The notes beneath the pieces are model-generated. The model did no database searches, was not told the DNA's origin, and saw only the letters and a program-made list of their open reading frames with translations. From NCBI GenBank assembly GCA_017881055.1, contig JADGRF010000061.1, positions 1 to 38,567 of the forward strand: a stretch of DNA of 38,567 nt, in the 5' to 3' direction. The number at the start of each line of letters is the position of its first letter. The first letter of the stretch is position 1. Origin of the DNA: Sandaracinaceae bacterium (GTDB lineage Bacteria; Myxococcota_A; Polyangia; Polyangiales; JAFGIB01). Position numbers and translations under genes: made by a program. Of this stretch, positions 1-7,841 are shown piece by piece.

Positions 1-202
1 CCATGTGCGTGGCGATCCAGCCACCCACGAGGTTCGTGACGATACCGAACACCTCGTAGAACAGAAACAAGAACGCAAGCTCAATCGGCGTGTAGCCGAG
101 CTGATGAAAATGCAGCAGCACGAGCATCCGCAGCGCGCCGTCGGTCAACGTGAAGCCCCAGTAGGCTCCCGTGACGAGGGCGTAGTTGCGAACGCTGGTC
201 AT
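1..202 (-). CDS. arsJ: ArsJ, organoarsenical efflux permease, copy B (N-terminal part; runs off the left edge)
   Basis: The reading frame starts at 202 and leaves the window after 67 codons. The first part matches copy A (212-1045) almost exactly, starting MTSVRNYALVTGAYWGFTL, the ArsJ major-facilitator N-terminus as I recall it. ArsJ exports 1-arseno-3-phosphoglycerate, the product made by its partner GAPDH from arsenate. Copy B begins 9 nt after the end of the chimeric copy A, the same spacing as between GAPDH and copy A, because both lie in a repeat with an 843-bp offset. Relative to copy A the visible differences are few, conservative residue changes (for example TPIE for TPIQ). Whether copy B is full length cannot be seen here. 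Confidence 0.8.
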   Translation of the reverse strand, partial: MTSVRNYALVTGAYWGFTLTDGALRMLVLLHFHQLGYTPIELAFLFLFYEVFGIVTNLVGGWIATHM

Positions 203-211
203 CGCGGCGCT

Positions 212-1045
212 CTAGTGCATGCTCAGCACGACTTTGCGCGCAAGCTCAACCATGCGATTCACGTAGCCGATCACCCACGCTGCCAAGAACGTTCCGACCT
301 GCGTGAAGCTCCACCCGAGGCGCACGGAAAGGAACACGGGAACACCCACGACAAACCAGATGTCACGCGCGCCGAACAAGAAGAAGCGTGCGGCGGACAA
401 GACGTTCACCTCGCGGCTCTTCGCGAACAGGCCGTCGAACTTCTTTCTGCCCTTGCTCTTGCCCAGCTCGCTCGGCAGCGAGAGCACACAGACGACGAGC
501 ACGATCGCGAGACCCGCAGCCATTGCCCATAGCGATGCCGCGAAGCCGAACGCGGACAGAAGCACGCCGCCAAGGAAGAACCCCGCGCCCTTGAGCGCGT
601 TCTTCGAGCCCGTCAGCAGCGCCACCCACTTGAAAAGCTTTGCGTCGGCACCGTCCGGGACCAGCAGCTTGATGCTGCTCTTCGAGCTCATCTTCGTCAG
701 GTCTTTCGCGATGCCCGAGAGCGCCTGAGCCGCCATGACATACGCAACGGAAAGCCCTTCCGCCCAGACCGGGCTCACGAACGAGAGCATGGCGAGCGCA
801 CCAATTTGCAACGCGAGACCGCTCAGCAAGGTGACGCGAAGCCCCATGTGTACGGCGATCCAACCGCCGACGAGGTTCGTGACGACGCCAAACACTTCGT
901 AGAACAAGAACAAGAACGCCAGCTGGATCGGGGTATACCCGAGCTGATGAAAATGCAGCAGCACGAGCATCCGCAGCGCGCCGTCGGTCAACGTGAAGCC
1001 CCAGTAGGCTCCCGTGACCAGGGCGTAGTTGCGAACGCTGGTCAT
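212..1045 (-). pseudogene. arsJ: ArsJ copy A, truncated and fused to the GAPDH C-terminal tail
   Basis: The ORF has 277 codons. Residues 1 to about 261 match ArsJ: a typical start, the segments QALSGIAKDLTKMSSKSSIK and LTGSKNALKG, and FLFGARDIWFVVG. Full ArsJ is near 400 residues, so the last third of the transporter is missing. After VIGY the reading frame switches to [16 protein letters not shown] and stop, identical to the end of the GAPDH encoded at 1055-2071. The switch lies in a 12-bp sequence (261-272, matching 1104-1115) shared by the repeat copies, so it looks like a recombination junction at the codons for Ile-Gly-Tyr. A major-facilitator protein lacking its last transmembrane helices is unlikely to transport. 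It sits 9 nt after GAPDH in an arsR-gapdh-arsJ-arsJ operon. Confidence 0.85.
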
Positions 1046-1054
1046 CGCGGCGCT

Positions 1055-2071
1055 CTAGTGCATGCTCAGCACGACTTTGCGTGCAAGCTCAACCATGCGA
1101 TTCACGTAGCCGATCTCGTTGTCGTACCAGGCGAAGATCTTCACCTGCGTGCCGTTCACCACCATTGTAGACGGAGCGTCGATGATCGCCGATCGCGTGT
1201 CGTCTTTGAAGTCGACGGAGACCAGAGGTCGCTCCTCGTAGCCAAGAATGCCCTTGAGCGGACCCTCTGCCGCGACCTTGAACAGCGCGTTGAGTTCTTC
1301 AACGGTCGTTGAACGTGCCAGCTCGAACACACAGTCGGTGAGCGAAGCGTTGAGCAACGGAACGCGCACGGCGTGACCGTTGAGCTTGCCCTTCAGCTCG
1401 GGGTAGATGAGCGCGATCGCGGTAGCGGAGCCGGTGGTCGTCGGGATTAGCGACAGACTGTTTGCGCGCGCGCGTCGCAGATCCTTGTGCGGGGCGTCGA
1501 CGATGGTCTGCGTGTTCGTGATGTCGTGGATCGTCGTGATCATGCCGTGCTTGATGCCGATGGCTTCGTGCACGACCTTCACGACCGGTGCGAGGCAGTT
1601 CGTCGTGCACGAAGCTGCGGTGAGCAGGTGGTGTTGTTCCGCTCGGTACAGATGGTCGTTCACGCCCATCACGATATTGAGCGCCTCTTCCTTGACCGGT
1701 GCGGCCACGATCACCTTGCGAACGCCGCCTTCGAAGTAGGGCGCGAGCGTGGAGGGCGTTTTGAACTTGCCGGAGCACTCGAGCACCAGCTCCACGCCCA
1801 GCTCGCGCCAGGGCACGTCACCAGGCTTTGCGTGCGCACTCCAGCCGAGCGGCGTGTCATCGATCGCAAGGCCGTTTGCCCGCGAGGTCACGTCGTGGTT
1901 CCAGCGCCCGTGCACGGAGTCGAACGTCAATAGGTGCGCGCCGACCTCGGCATCGCCTTTGACTTCGTTGATGTGCACGAACTCGAGCTCCGGCCAGCCC
2001 CACGCGGCGCGCAGTGCAAGACGCCCCATCCGACCAAAGCCATTGATTCCTACGCGCACGCTCTTCTCCAT
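1055..2071 (-). CDS. gapdh: ArsJ-associated glyceraldehyde-3-phosphate dehydrogenase
   Basis: The 338-residue enzyme starts [20 protein letters not shown], a Rossmann NAD-binding start, and carries the catalytic cysteine in [10 protein letters not shown] and the C-terminal signature [16 protein letters not shown]. Its N-terminal region ([16 protein letters not shown]) is the type found next to arsJ. In that system GAPDH uses arsenate in place of phosphate to make 1-arseno-3-phosphoglycerate, which ArsJ exports. It lies between arsR and arsJ. The start at 2071 fits family length; an in-frame ATG at 2095 would add eight residues and lie 11 nt after the arsR stop. The last 51 or so bases plus the intergenic spacer are repeated at 212-272. 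Confidence 0.92.
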   Translation of the reverse strand: MEKSVRVGINGFGRMGRLALRAAWGWPELEFVHINEVKGDAEVGAHLLTFDSVHGRWNHDVTSRANGLAIDDTPLGWSAHAKPGDVPWRELGVELVLECSGKFKTPSTLAPYFEGGVRKVIVAAPVKEEALNIVMGVNDHLYRAEQHHLLTAASCTTNCLAPVVKVVHEAIGIKHGMITTIHDITNTQTIVDAPHKDLRRARANSLSLIPTTTGSATAIALIYPELKGKLNGHAVRVPLLNASLTDCVFELARSTTVEELNALFKVAAEGPLKGILGYEERPLVSVDFKDDTRSAIIDAPSTMVVNGTQVKIFAWYDNEIGYVNRMVELARKVVLSMH

Positions 2072-2106
2072 CTTCGTCACACGAGCTGCATGCATGTTTT
2101 CCGATG

Positions 2107-2481
2107 TCAACGACACGAGATGCCGGGCCCCTTGGCTTTGCGCAGGCGCATCAGATCCTGGCGAAGCTCGTCTTGCGCGGCGAACGCTTTGATCGCGGCC
2201 AAGATACGCCGGCATTCAGGATCGGGTTGATCGGCGAGCCGGTAATAGATCCAGTTGCCGTCACGGCGCGGCGCCACGACCCGAGCGGCCTTCAACACAC
2301 TCATCTGCCTCGAAACGTTGGGCTGCGAGAGATCGAGCGCGCTCTCGATGTGGCAGACGCAGAGCTCGCCGTGAGTCAGAAGCGCGACGATGCGAACGCG
2401 GGTCTCGTCGCCGAGCGCACGGAAGAGTCGTGCAATCGGTTGAACATCAAGGGATGCGGCATTCGATCTCGGGGACGGCAC
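2107..2481 (-). CDS. arsR: ArsR-family arsenic-responsive repressor
   Basis: This is a winged-helix repressor of 124 residues with the arsenite-binding motif ELCVC in the metal-sensing helix, followed by the recognition helix ([19 protein letters not shown]) and the wing ([11 protein letters not shown]). It should repress the ars operon until trivalent arsenic binds the cysteines. I chose the GTG at 2481, not the in-frame ATG at 2523. A consensus-like promoter (TTGACG at 2516-2511, TATATT at 2495-2490) and an inverted repeat (2481-2504) lie inside the longer version, and neither start has a visible Shine-Dalgarno sequence. The short form has normal ArsR length and would be translated from a leaderless mRNA. 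It is first in the leftward operon arsR-gapdh-arsJ. Confidence 0.88.
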   Translation of the reverse strand: MPSPRSNAASLDVQPIARLFRALGDETRVRIVALLTHGELCVCHIESALDLSQPNVSRQMSVLKAARVVAPRRDGNWIYYRLADQPDPECRRILAAIKAFAAQDELRQDLMRLRKAKGPGISCR

Positions 2482-2516
2482 GACATGCGAATATATGCAT
2501 GTCGTGGTCTCGTCAA
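2481..2516 (-). promoter_or_regulatory. ars promoter with ArsR operator
   Basis: A -35 TTGACG (2516-2511), 15-bp spacer and -10 TATATT (2495-2490) read leftward. Overlapping the -10 is a perfect 8-bp inverted repeat with an 8-bp A/T-rich spacer: CGACATGC (2481-2488) and GCATGTCG (2497-2504). A/T-rich dyads over the -10 are usual for ArsR-family operators. The GTG of arsR begins at the repeat edge, 8 nt after the -10, so the transcript probably begins at or next to the start codon. The 15-bp spacer is shorter than optimal. Confidence 0.65.
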
Positions 2517-2656
2517 GCGACATGTTGGTAGTCGGGAGCATGTTCGAGCAGACGGCATGACCGACGTCGGTCCCCCTGCACGGGTCGCTGTCGCGCAGCA
2601 CCGTCCCGGAGCGCTGCCTGCGCGACTCTTGGGACTGCCTCATCGCCGAGACGAAG

Positions 2657-3086
2657 GCTCCTTCGCGCCAGGGGCCGCGATTGGTACGAGCAGATCTTCG
2701 TGCCACGTGTGAGTCCCATCACGCTCGTCTCACTGCTCTTCACCATCATCGTGATGTTCTCGCTCAGGGGCGACACGATCCTGCAGCTTCCGTTCGACGT
2801 GCTCCGGATCGCGTTGCCGCTGCTCAGCTATTTCGTCGTCATGTTCACGGTGTCGTTCTTCATGAGCAGGCGCGTCGGCGCGAACTACGAGCAAACCGCG
2901 CCGCTCTCGTTCACCGCGGCCTCCAACAACTTCGAGCTGGCGATCGCGGTGGCCATCGCGAGCTTCGGCATTCACAGCGGTGCGGGCTTCGCCGCGGTCA
3001 TCGGTCCGCTCGTGGAAGTACCCGTGCTCATTGGTTTAGTGAACGTGTCGCTCTGGGGACAGAGACGGCTCTTCTCGCGCGCCTGA
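2657..3086 (+). pseudogene. acr3: acr3 arsenite efflux permease, C-terminal fragment
   Basis: From about 2657 the frame reads [19 protein letters not shown] and continues through hydrophobic segments to the diagnostic Acr3 block [35 protein letters not shown] and stop. Intact Acr3 is about 350 residues; only roughly the last 140 remain. Upstream in the same frame there is no Acr3-like sequence, so the first half with its conserved cysteine is lost. A GTG at 2700 could start a 128-residue product, but with about four helices it is unlikely to transport. The fragment points away from arsR, and its 5' end overlaps sequence upstream of arsR, so the break may have arisen when arsR-gapdh-arsJ was inserted or rearranged here. 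Confidence 0.85.
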
Positions 3087-3399
3087 AGCTGGCCGCCTGA
3101 TCAGCGTGGCGTTCCAACTTGGATGTCACATTGGTTCTCGCGTGGATGGCGAAGCAGCGGCGTGAATCGGCCGCCGATTCCCGCGGGATTTCTGCAGTCA
3201 ATCGTCGGCGTCACCAAGATGTCACGTGAGCGCGACTGCGTTGCCACGACGTTGAGCGAAGTATCGCCACGTCAGCGTCACGAAGAGTTCGCGAAGCAGA
3301 GCGCTGGCTGTCACCGAGGACTTCTAGGGTGCGCCCAACCTCAGAACACGTTGGGGACCGCGTTGGAAGCAACGCCTGAATAAGAAGGGACATGTGCTC
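3087..3399. other. Intergenic region upstream of the TonB/PstS-like operon
   Basis: There is no convincing gene in this 313-bp gap; an 86-codon frame at 3123-3383 has no recognisable domain. It must hold the promoter of the operon starting at 3400. TGTCAC occurs three times (3126, 3221, 3309 approximately), resembling half of a Pho box, but I do not see the 11-bp-spaced pair that a real PhoB/PhoP site needs. A Shine-Dalgarno-like GAAGGGA (3384-3390) precedes the start codon at 3400. Confidence 0.4.
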
Positions 3400-4662
3400 A
3401 TGAAGACTCGATTACGCTCTTTGCTCAGTCATCGAGCATCGCCGGCCATCGCCGCGCTGATGCTCTCCATGGCTTTGGCCGGGCAGGCCAAAGCGCAGTG
3501 TGAAGACGACACCGCGAACCCGAACCGGGTTTATGTTGCGGGTTCGTCGGCGGTCAAGCCGTTCGTGGCGTTGGTCGCCGCGGAGCTTCGCACGCTGCCG
3601 ACTCCGATCACCCTCGTCTACCAGGGGGCGGGCTCGTGCACGGGCGTCAACTTGCTCGTGACCTCGACGCACACGATCTCGGGCACGGCCTCCGTGTGGA
3701 GCTCGGCCGGTGCCGAGACGAGCTGCACGCTCAACGCAGCAGAGACGGTGAACATCGGTCTGTCGGACGTCTATGCGACGACTTGTCCGGGCGTGACCGC
3801 GCTGCCGAGTGGCGTCGCGGACTTCGAGGGCCCGATCCAGACGATGGTGTTCGCCGTGCCAGGTGGCACCACGAACGCCTCCAATCGTACTTCGATCAGC
3901 TACGAGGCGGCGTATCTCACGTTCGGCCTCGGCCACAACGGCGGGATGGTTGCCCCTTGGACCGATGACGCGAACGACCTGTACATGCAGGTTCGCAACT
4001 CGTCCTCGGGCACGCTGCAGATGATCGCGACGGCGATCGACGTGCCCGCTGCCAAGTGGAAGGGGCAGGTCAACGCGAACGGCGGTGCGCTGCTCACGGC
4101 GCTCAAGGCTGCCGCAGCCGCCAGCCACGCCGACGCATCGATCGGCATCTTGTCGACCGACGTCATGGACGCGAACCGCGACTCGGTGAAAGCCCTCGCG
4201 TACCAGCACAAGGGTCAGGACTGTGCGTATTGGCCCGACTCGACGCCGCAAGAGCGCGACAAGGCGAACGTGCGCGACGGTCACTACATGATCTGGGGCC
4301 CCTTGCACATGTTGACGAACGTCGACGGCAGTGGCGTTCCGACCGATGCGTCAGCGCAGAAGGTGATCGACTATCTCAGTGGCGCGGTCATCCCGACCAC
4401 GATCGACCTGATTGCGGTCGAGTCGAAGGGCGGCGTCGTGCCGAAGTGCGCGATGGCCGTCAAGCGTACGTCCGAGGTGGGTCCGCTGATGAGCTATCAG
4501 CCGCCCAAGTCGTGCGTGTGCAAGTTCGAGACGGAAGCGGCCGGCGGCGTTCCGCCCACGGGCTGCCATTTCTGCAACAACAACAACAACACCGGTAACA
4601 ACAGCAGCGACTGCACGGGCAGCGCGAAGAAGTGCAACTTCCATTACTGCGAGGTTCAGTGA
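3400..4662 (+). CDS. PstS-like periplasmic substrate-binding protein with Cys-rich tail
   Basis: This 420-residue exported protein has a basic signal peptide with a hydrophobic core and cleavage after AKA. The mature part starts VYVAGSSAVKPFVALVA and includes LVYQGAGSCTGVN, the pattern of PstS/PBP-type phosphate-binding proteins, whose early Ser/Gly loops hold the ligand. Many near relatives bind other oxyanions, so the ligand is inferred only. The last 50 residues are unusual: seven cysteines and an Asn run (C-V-C, C-H-F-C, NNNNN and further Cys), absent from classical PstS. I chose ATG 3400 over GTG 3394 because the Shine-Dalgarno GAAGGGA lies 9 nt from the ATG. No pstCAB permease genes are nearby; the partners are porin and TonB components. 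Confidence 0.75.
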   Translation: MKTRLRSLLSHRASPAIAALMLSMALAGQAKAQCEDDTANPNRVYVAGSSAVKPFVALVAAELRTLPTPITLVYQGAGSCTGVNLLVTSTHTISGTASVWSSAGAETSCTLNAAETVNIGLSDVYATTCPGVTALPSGVADFEGPIQTMVFAVPGGTTNASNRTSISYEAAYLTFGLGHNGGMVAPWTDDANDLYMQVRNSSSGTLQMIATAIDVPAAKWKGQVNANGGALLTALKAAAAASHADASIGILSTDVMDANRDSVKALAYQHKGQDCAYWPDSTPQERDKANVRDGHYMIWGPLHMLTNVDGSGVPTDASAQKVIDYLSGAVIPTTIDLIAVESKGGVVPKCAMAVKRTSEVGPLMSYQPPKSCVCKFETEAAGGVPPTGCHFCNNNNNTGNNSSDCTGSAKKCNFHYCEVQ

Positions 4663-4664
4663 TC

Positions 4665-5120
4665 ATGACTAACAACAGCTTTTGGTCAAAGCTCGCAGTG
4701 GCAGCGGTGCTTTGTGGTTTGTTCTTCGGTGGCTGCAAGAGCTCTAGCAATAACCCAACGCCCGGTACCGATGGCGGCGTTGCAGGTGACAACGGCGGCG
4801 CTGGAAAGAGCGGCTCGGGTGGTTCGGGCGGCGGCGCTGGTAAGGCCGGGACTGGCGGCGGCGCTGGCACCGGCGGCACCGCTGGCGATGGCACCGGCGA
4901 TGACGGCGGCACCGCTGGCGTGGGCACCCACGACGCGGGCCCCATGTGCAAGGACCCGGCGCACAACGACTGCGTCACGTGCGACCCCACGACCACCGAC
5001 ACGTCCACCGAGTTCCTCAACCACTGCACGGGCGCGACCTGCAATCCGTTCGATAACTCGAAGCTGACGGCTATCCCCAAGACCGGACCGTTCAAGGGCA
5101 AATTGCCCGCGATTCCCTGA
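4665..5120 (+). CDS. Small Gly-rich, Cys-rich lipoprotein
   Basis: This 151-residue protein starts two nucleotides after the preceding stop. Its signal peptide ends in the lipobox FGGC (lipidated Cys24). A Gly/Ser/Ala/Thr linker of about 60 residues follows, then a compact domain with five cysteines (within MCKDPAHNDCVTC and HCTGATC) and the end KLPAIP. I recognise no named family. The Cys-rich tails here and on the preceding binding protein suggest a disulphide-stabilised pair held at the outer or inner membrane; that is inference from context. The ATG at 4665 is preferred to the upstream in-frame 4632 because it begins the signal peptide and avoids a 31-nt overlap. Confidence 0.7.
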   Translation: MTNNSFWSKLAVAAVLCGLFFGGCKSSSNNPTPGTDGGVAGDNGGAGKSGSGGSGGGAGKAGTGGGAGTGGTAGDGTGDDGGTAGVGTHDAGPMCKDPAHNDCVTCDPTTTDTSTEFLNHCTGATCNPFDNSKLTAIPKTGPFKGKLPAIP

Positions 5121-5135
5121 GCACCATCCCACGGG

Positions 5136-5169
5136 TCACCGGCGCGGGCGTCACTGCCCGCGCCGGTGA
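5136..5169 (+). other. Intercistronic stem-loop between lipoprotein and porin genes
   Basis: A perfect 14-bp inverted repeat (5136-5149 with 5156-5169) encloses a 6-nt loop, GTCACT. No T-tract follows, so it is not a classical intrinsic terminator. In an operon it may stop 3' decay, guide RNA processing, or lower expression of the downstream porin. Confidence 0.55.
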
Positions 5170-5199
5170 GTCGATAACGCCACGGACTGCGTTAGATAC

Positions 5200-6855
5200 A
5201 TGGCATCACGCTTTTCACCTCTTCGGCTTCTCACGGTAGTTTCTCTGTTGCTCGCGATCGCCTGGCCGTTGCGGGCGCAACCCAGCGCGACTCCTGCGAC
5301 TCCTGCGGCGCCCACGGCTCCTGCCGCGCCGGGAGCGACCCCGCCGCCGACAGCTGCACCGCCGGCGAGCACGCCTGCGCCGAGCACTCCGAGCCCTGCT
5401 GCGCCCGTTGCGCCTGCTGCGCCTGCTGCGCCTGCTGCGCCGAGTACACCCGGCCCATCGACTCCGGCGCCTGTTGCGAGCCCCGAGGCACCGCCGCCAA
5501 CGGCTGCACCCGCGCCGGTACCTGCGCCCGTTCCTGAATTGCCATCCGCGCCGCCGCCGCCGCCACCACCGGAGGAGACGCCGGTGCAGCCACCGCCGCC
5601 ACCCGACGCCGCACCGCTTGACGAAGATGCAGGCAGGCTGGCGAAGGCCGGTTACCCGTTCACGCCCGGCGTGAGCGCGGACCCGTTTTCCGATGACTGG
5701 AAGATCGCTGCGTACCTCCAGGCGCAATACGAGTCGCACGACGACTCGCAGAACCAGCAACGCCAGGGCGGCGCTCTGCTCAACCAGGATCGCTTCCTGC
5801 TGCGGCGCGGTCGCATCAAGATCACCCGCGACTGGGAGTACGGTCAGTTGATCGTCGAGCTCGACGGCAACACCAAGAGCGGTCCTGCGGTTCGCGTACA
5901 AAAGGCCGAAGCCTCGCTGATTTACCGTCGCTCGCACGACAAGGATCAACCGCCGCTCGCTCAGCTCACGCTCGGTCAGTTCGATCTGCCGTTCGGCTTC
6001 GAGATGACGTACGTGCCGAAGGTGCGCTGGTTCATGGAGCGCAGCACCGCGTCGCGCGCGCTGTTTCCGAGCGAGCCGGACGTCGGTGTGCGCCTTTCTG
6101 GCGGCGTCGGCTTCGCGCGCTACTCGGTCGCGGTCACCAACGGCGAGCCGCTCGACGAGAAGAGCGGCTTTGCCCTGCAGGATCCGAACTCCAACAAGGA
6201 CATCACCGCGCGCCTCGGCGCGGAGACGAAGCAGAGCTCGAAGGTCGTCGTCGCCGGTGGCGTGTCGTGGAACGTCGGTCGCGGCTATCACCCCGGCCCG
6301 GATGCCACGAAGAACAGCGTGCAGTGGCAAGATACCAACGAGAGCAACACCATCGATCCCGGCGAGCTGTTCGGCGTCACGGGCAACGTGGCGAAGCCGG
6401 CCGCGACCTTCCGGCGCTGGGGTGTGGCAGCCGACCTCGAGCTGCTGGTGCAGACCTCGCTCGGCGCCTCGATGCTATACGGCGAGGTCGTCGTCGCCAG
6501 CGACCTGGACCGCGGCCTGTTCATCGCCGATCCCATTCAGACAGGTGACAAGCTGCGCGAGCTTGGGTACTACCTTGCGTTCACGCAGGAGATCACGCGC
6601 TACGGCGTCGTCGGCTTCCGCTACGACGTCTACGATCCGAACTCGGACATCCTCGAGAAGCGCGCCGGGAAGTTGCTGCCGTCGTCGCAGCAGATCACGA
6701 CGTACTCACCGATGCTCGGCCTGGTCTTGCCGGACCACGCACGGCTGATCTTCCAGTGGGACATTGTCGACGACTACCTCGCACGCGACAGCCGCGGCGT
6801 GCCGGTAGACTTCAAGAACAACGCGTGGACGCTTCGTTTGCAGGTGACGCCATGA
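5200..6855 (+). CDS. OprP/OprO-type (phosphate-selective) outer-membrane porin with long Pro/Ala linker
   Basis: This 551-residue protein has a signal peptide (RLLTVVSLLLAIAWPLRAQ) and then about 120 residues rich in Pro and Ala with repeated PAAPAAP units. From residue 158 on it forms an amphipathic strand-rich barrel with features of the OprP/OprO family: YLQAQYES, RFLLRRGRIKITRDWEYG, QFDLPFGFEMTY and an aromatic end. OprP porins pass phosphate or pyrophosphate; specificity here is not proven. The linker could cross periplasm or peptidoglycan and touch the TonB or ExbB parts encoded downstream. The ATG at 5200 has no clear Shine-Dalgarno but begins the signal peptide. It overlaps the next gene by four bases. 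Confidence 0.75.
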   Translation: MASRFSPLRLLTVVSLLLAIAWPLRAQPSATPATPAAPTAPAAPGATPPPTAAPPASTPAPSTPSPAAPVAPAAPAAPAAPSTPGPSTPAPVASPEAPPPTAAPAPVPAPVPELPSAPPPPPPPEETPVQPPPPPDAAPLDEDAGRLAKAGYPFTPGVSADPFSDDWKIAAYLQAQYESHDDSQNQQRQGGALLNQDRFLLRRGRIKITRDWEYGQLIVELDGNTKSGPAVRVQKAEASLIYRRSHDKDQPPLAQLTLGQFDLPFGFEMTYVPKVRWFMERSTASRALFPSEPDVGVRLSGGVGFARYSVAVTNGEPLDEKSGFALQDPNSNKDITARLGAETKQSSKVVVAGGVSWNVGRGYHPGPDATKNSVQWQDTNESNTIDPGELFGVTGNVAKPAATFRRWGVAADLELLVQTSLGASMLYGEVVVASDLDRGLFIADPIQTGDKLRELGYYLAFTQEITRYGVVGFRYDVYDPNSDILEKRAGKLLPSSQQITTYSPMLGLVLPDHARLIFQWDIVDDYLARDSRGVPVDFKNNAWTLRLQVTP

Positions 6856-7829
6856 GCGCGGGTCGCCATCTCCGTGCAGCGCTCGGTCTGACGTTCCTTG
6901 GCCTCGTGACTGCCGCCTGCAGCAGCAGCGATCAGCTCGGCCTCACGCAGCCGTTTCAAGTCGCGGCTCCCGCGCAGTTCATCCATGGCGCGTTGCCCGG
7001 CGAAGCCGATGCAGGCAGCGCGATGGCGATGACCGATGCCGGCCCCGACGCGCCGCCTCAAATTAGATTGGTCAACGCGCTGAGCTTGACGGTCGTGCAG
7101 GGACAGGCCGGCAAGAAGTTCAGTGGAACCGCGACAGCGAACACGTTCACCGTCGCGACGTCGCTCGACGACGGCGGCTCGGGCTATTGGGTCGTGCCGG
7201 TCGGTCCACCCTCGGCGACAGGCGATCTGACCTGGGATCTCAACACGGGGTATGGCGGCTCGCTCGCACCTGGCAAGCACAACCTACGCATCGTCGCGCT
7301 CGACGAGAAGAACGTCGCTGGCGCCCAGTACACGCTGCCGATCTGCGTTGCCAGCAGCATCCCGGACAACACGCATGCCTGCGATCCCAACAAAGACCCG
7401 CCGCGCGCGATCATCTCGCTCACCTGGGACACGAACGTCGACCTCGATCTGCAAGTCCTCGCGCCGAAGGGCATCTTGATCGACAGCAAGCACCCGGCGA
7501 ACCCACCGACTGACGCCACCATGCTCGACGGTGTCGGCGCGCTGGATCACGACTCGAACGCGATGTGCCAGATCGACAATCTGCGCAGCGAGAGCGTCGT
7601 GTGGAACACCGTCAGCCCCAAGGGGCGCTACGGCATCTACGTGAATCTGTTCGATGCCTGCAAGCAGCCGGTCGTCCACTTCAAGGTCGATGTCTACAGC
7701 GCCATCACCACCAAGAGCGGCGCGATTCAGCTCAAGCGTTTCTTCTCGCAAGGCGGCGAGTTGCTCGACATCAGCGCCAACGGCGGCTCGAAGCTCGGGA
7801 TGTTCGTCAGCGAATTCGTGTTCAACTGA
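6852..7829 (+). CDS. Lipoprotein with YfaP/DUF2135-like beta domain
   Basis: This 325-residue lipoprotein has a signal sequence ending TAAC (Cys23). The start codon overlaps the porin stop as ATGA. The first half is of unknown fold. The second half, from about residue 185, contains SLTWDTNVDLDLQVLAPKG and KGRYGIYVNLFDAC, the pattern of the YfaP/DUF2135 beta-sandwich found in secreted bacterial proteins. Family function is not established. Its place between the porin and exbB suggests an envelope-attached partner of the uptake complex. An alternative reading is a generic carbohydrate or metal-binding beta domain. Confidence 0.65.
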   Translation: MSAGRHLRAALGLTFLGLVTAACSSSDQLGLTQPFQVAAPAQFIHGALPGEADAGSAMAMTDAGPDAPPQIRLVNALSLTVVQGQAGKKFSGTATANTFTVATSLDDGGSGYWVVPVGPPSATGDLTWDLNTGYGGSLAPGKHNLRIVALDEKNVAGAQYTLPICVASSIPDNTHACDPNKDPPRAIISLTWDTNVDLDLQVLAPKGILIDSKHPANPPTDATMLDGVGALDHDSNAMCQIDNLRSESVVWNTVSPKGRYGIYVNLFDACKQPVVHFKVDVYSAITTKSGAIQLKRFFSQGGELLDISANGGSKLGMFVSEFVFN

Positions 7830-7841
7830 AAGGGATTAGTC

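Noticed and set aside
3120-3320. Possible Pho box in front of the PstS-like operon
   Set aside because: Three TGTCAC half-sites occur but not as a direct repeat at 11-bp spacing, so a PhoB/PhoP site is not supported.
3123-3383. 86-codon frame in the ars/TonB-operon gap
   Set aside because: No domain, no Shine-Dalgarno, and it occupies the region that must hold the operon promoter.
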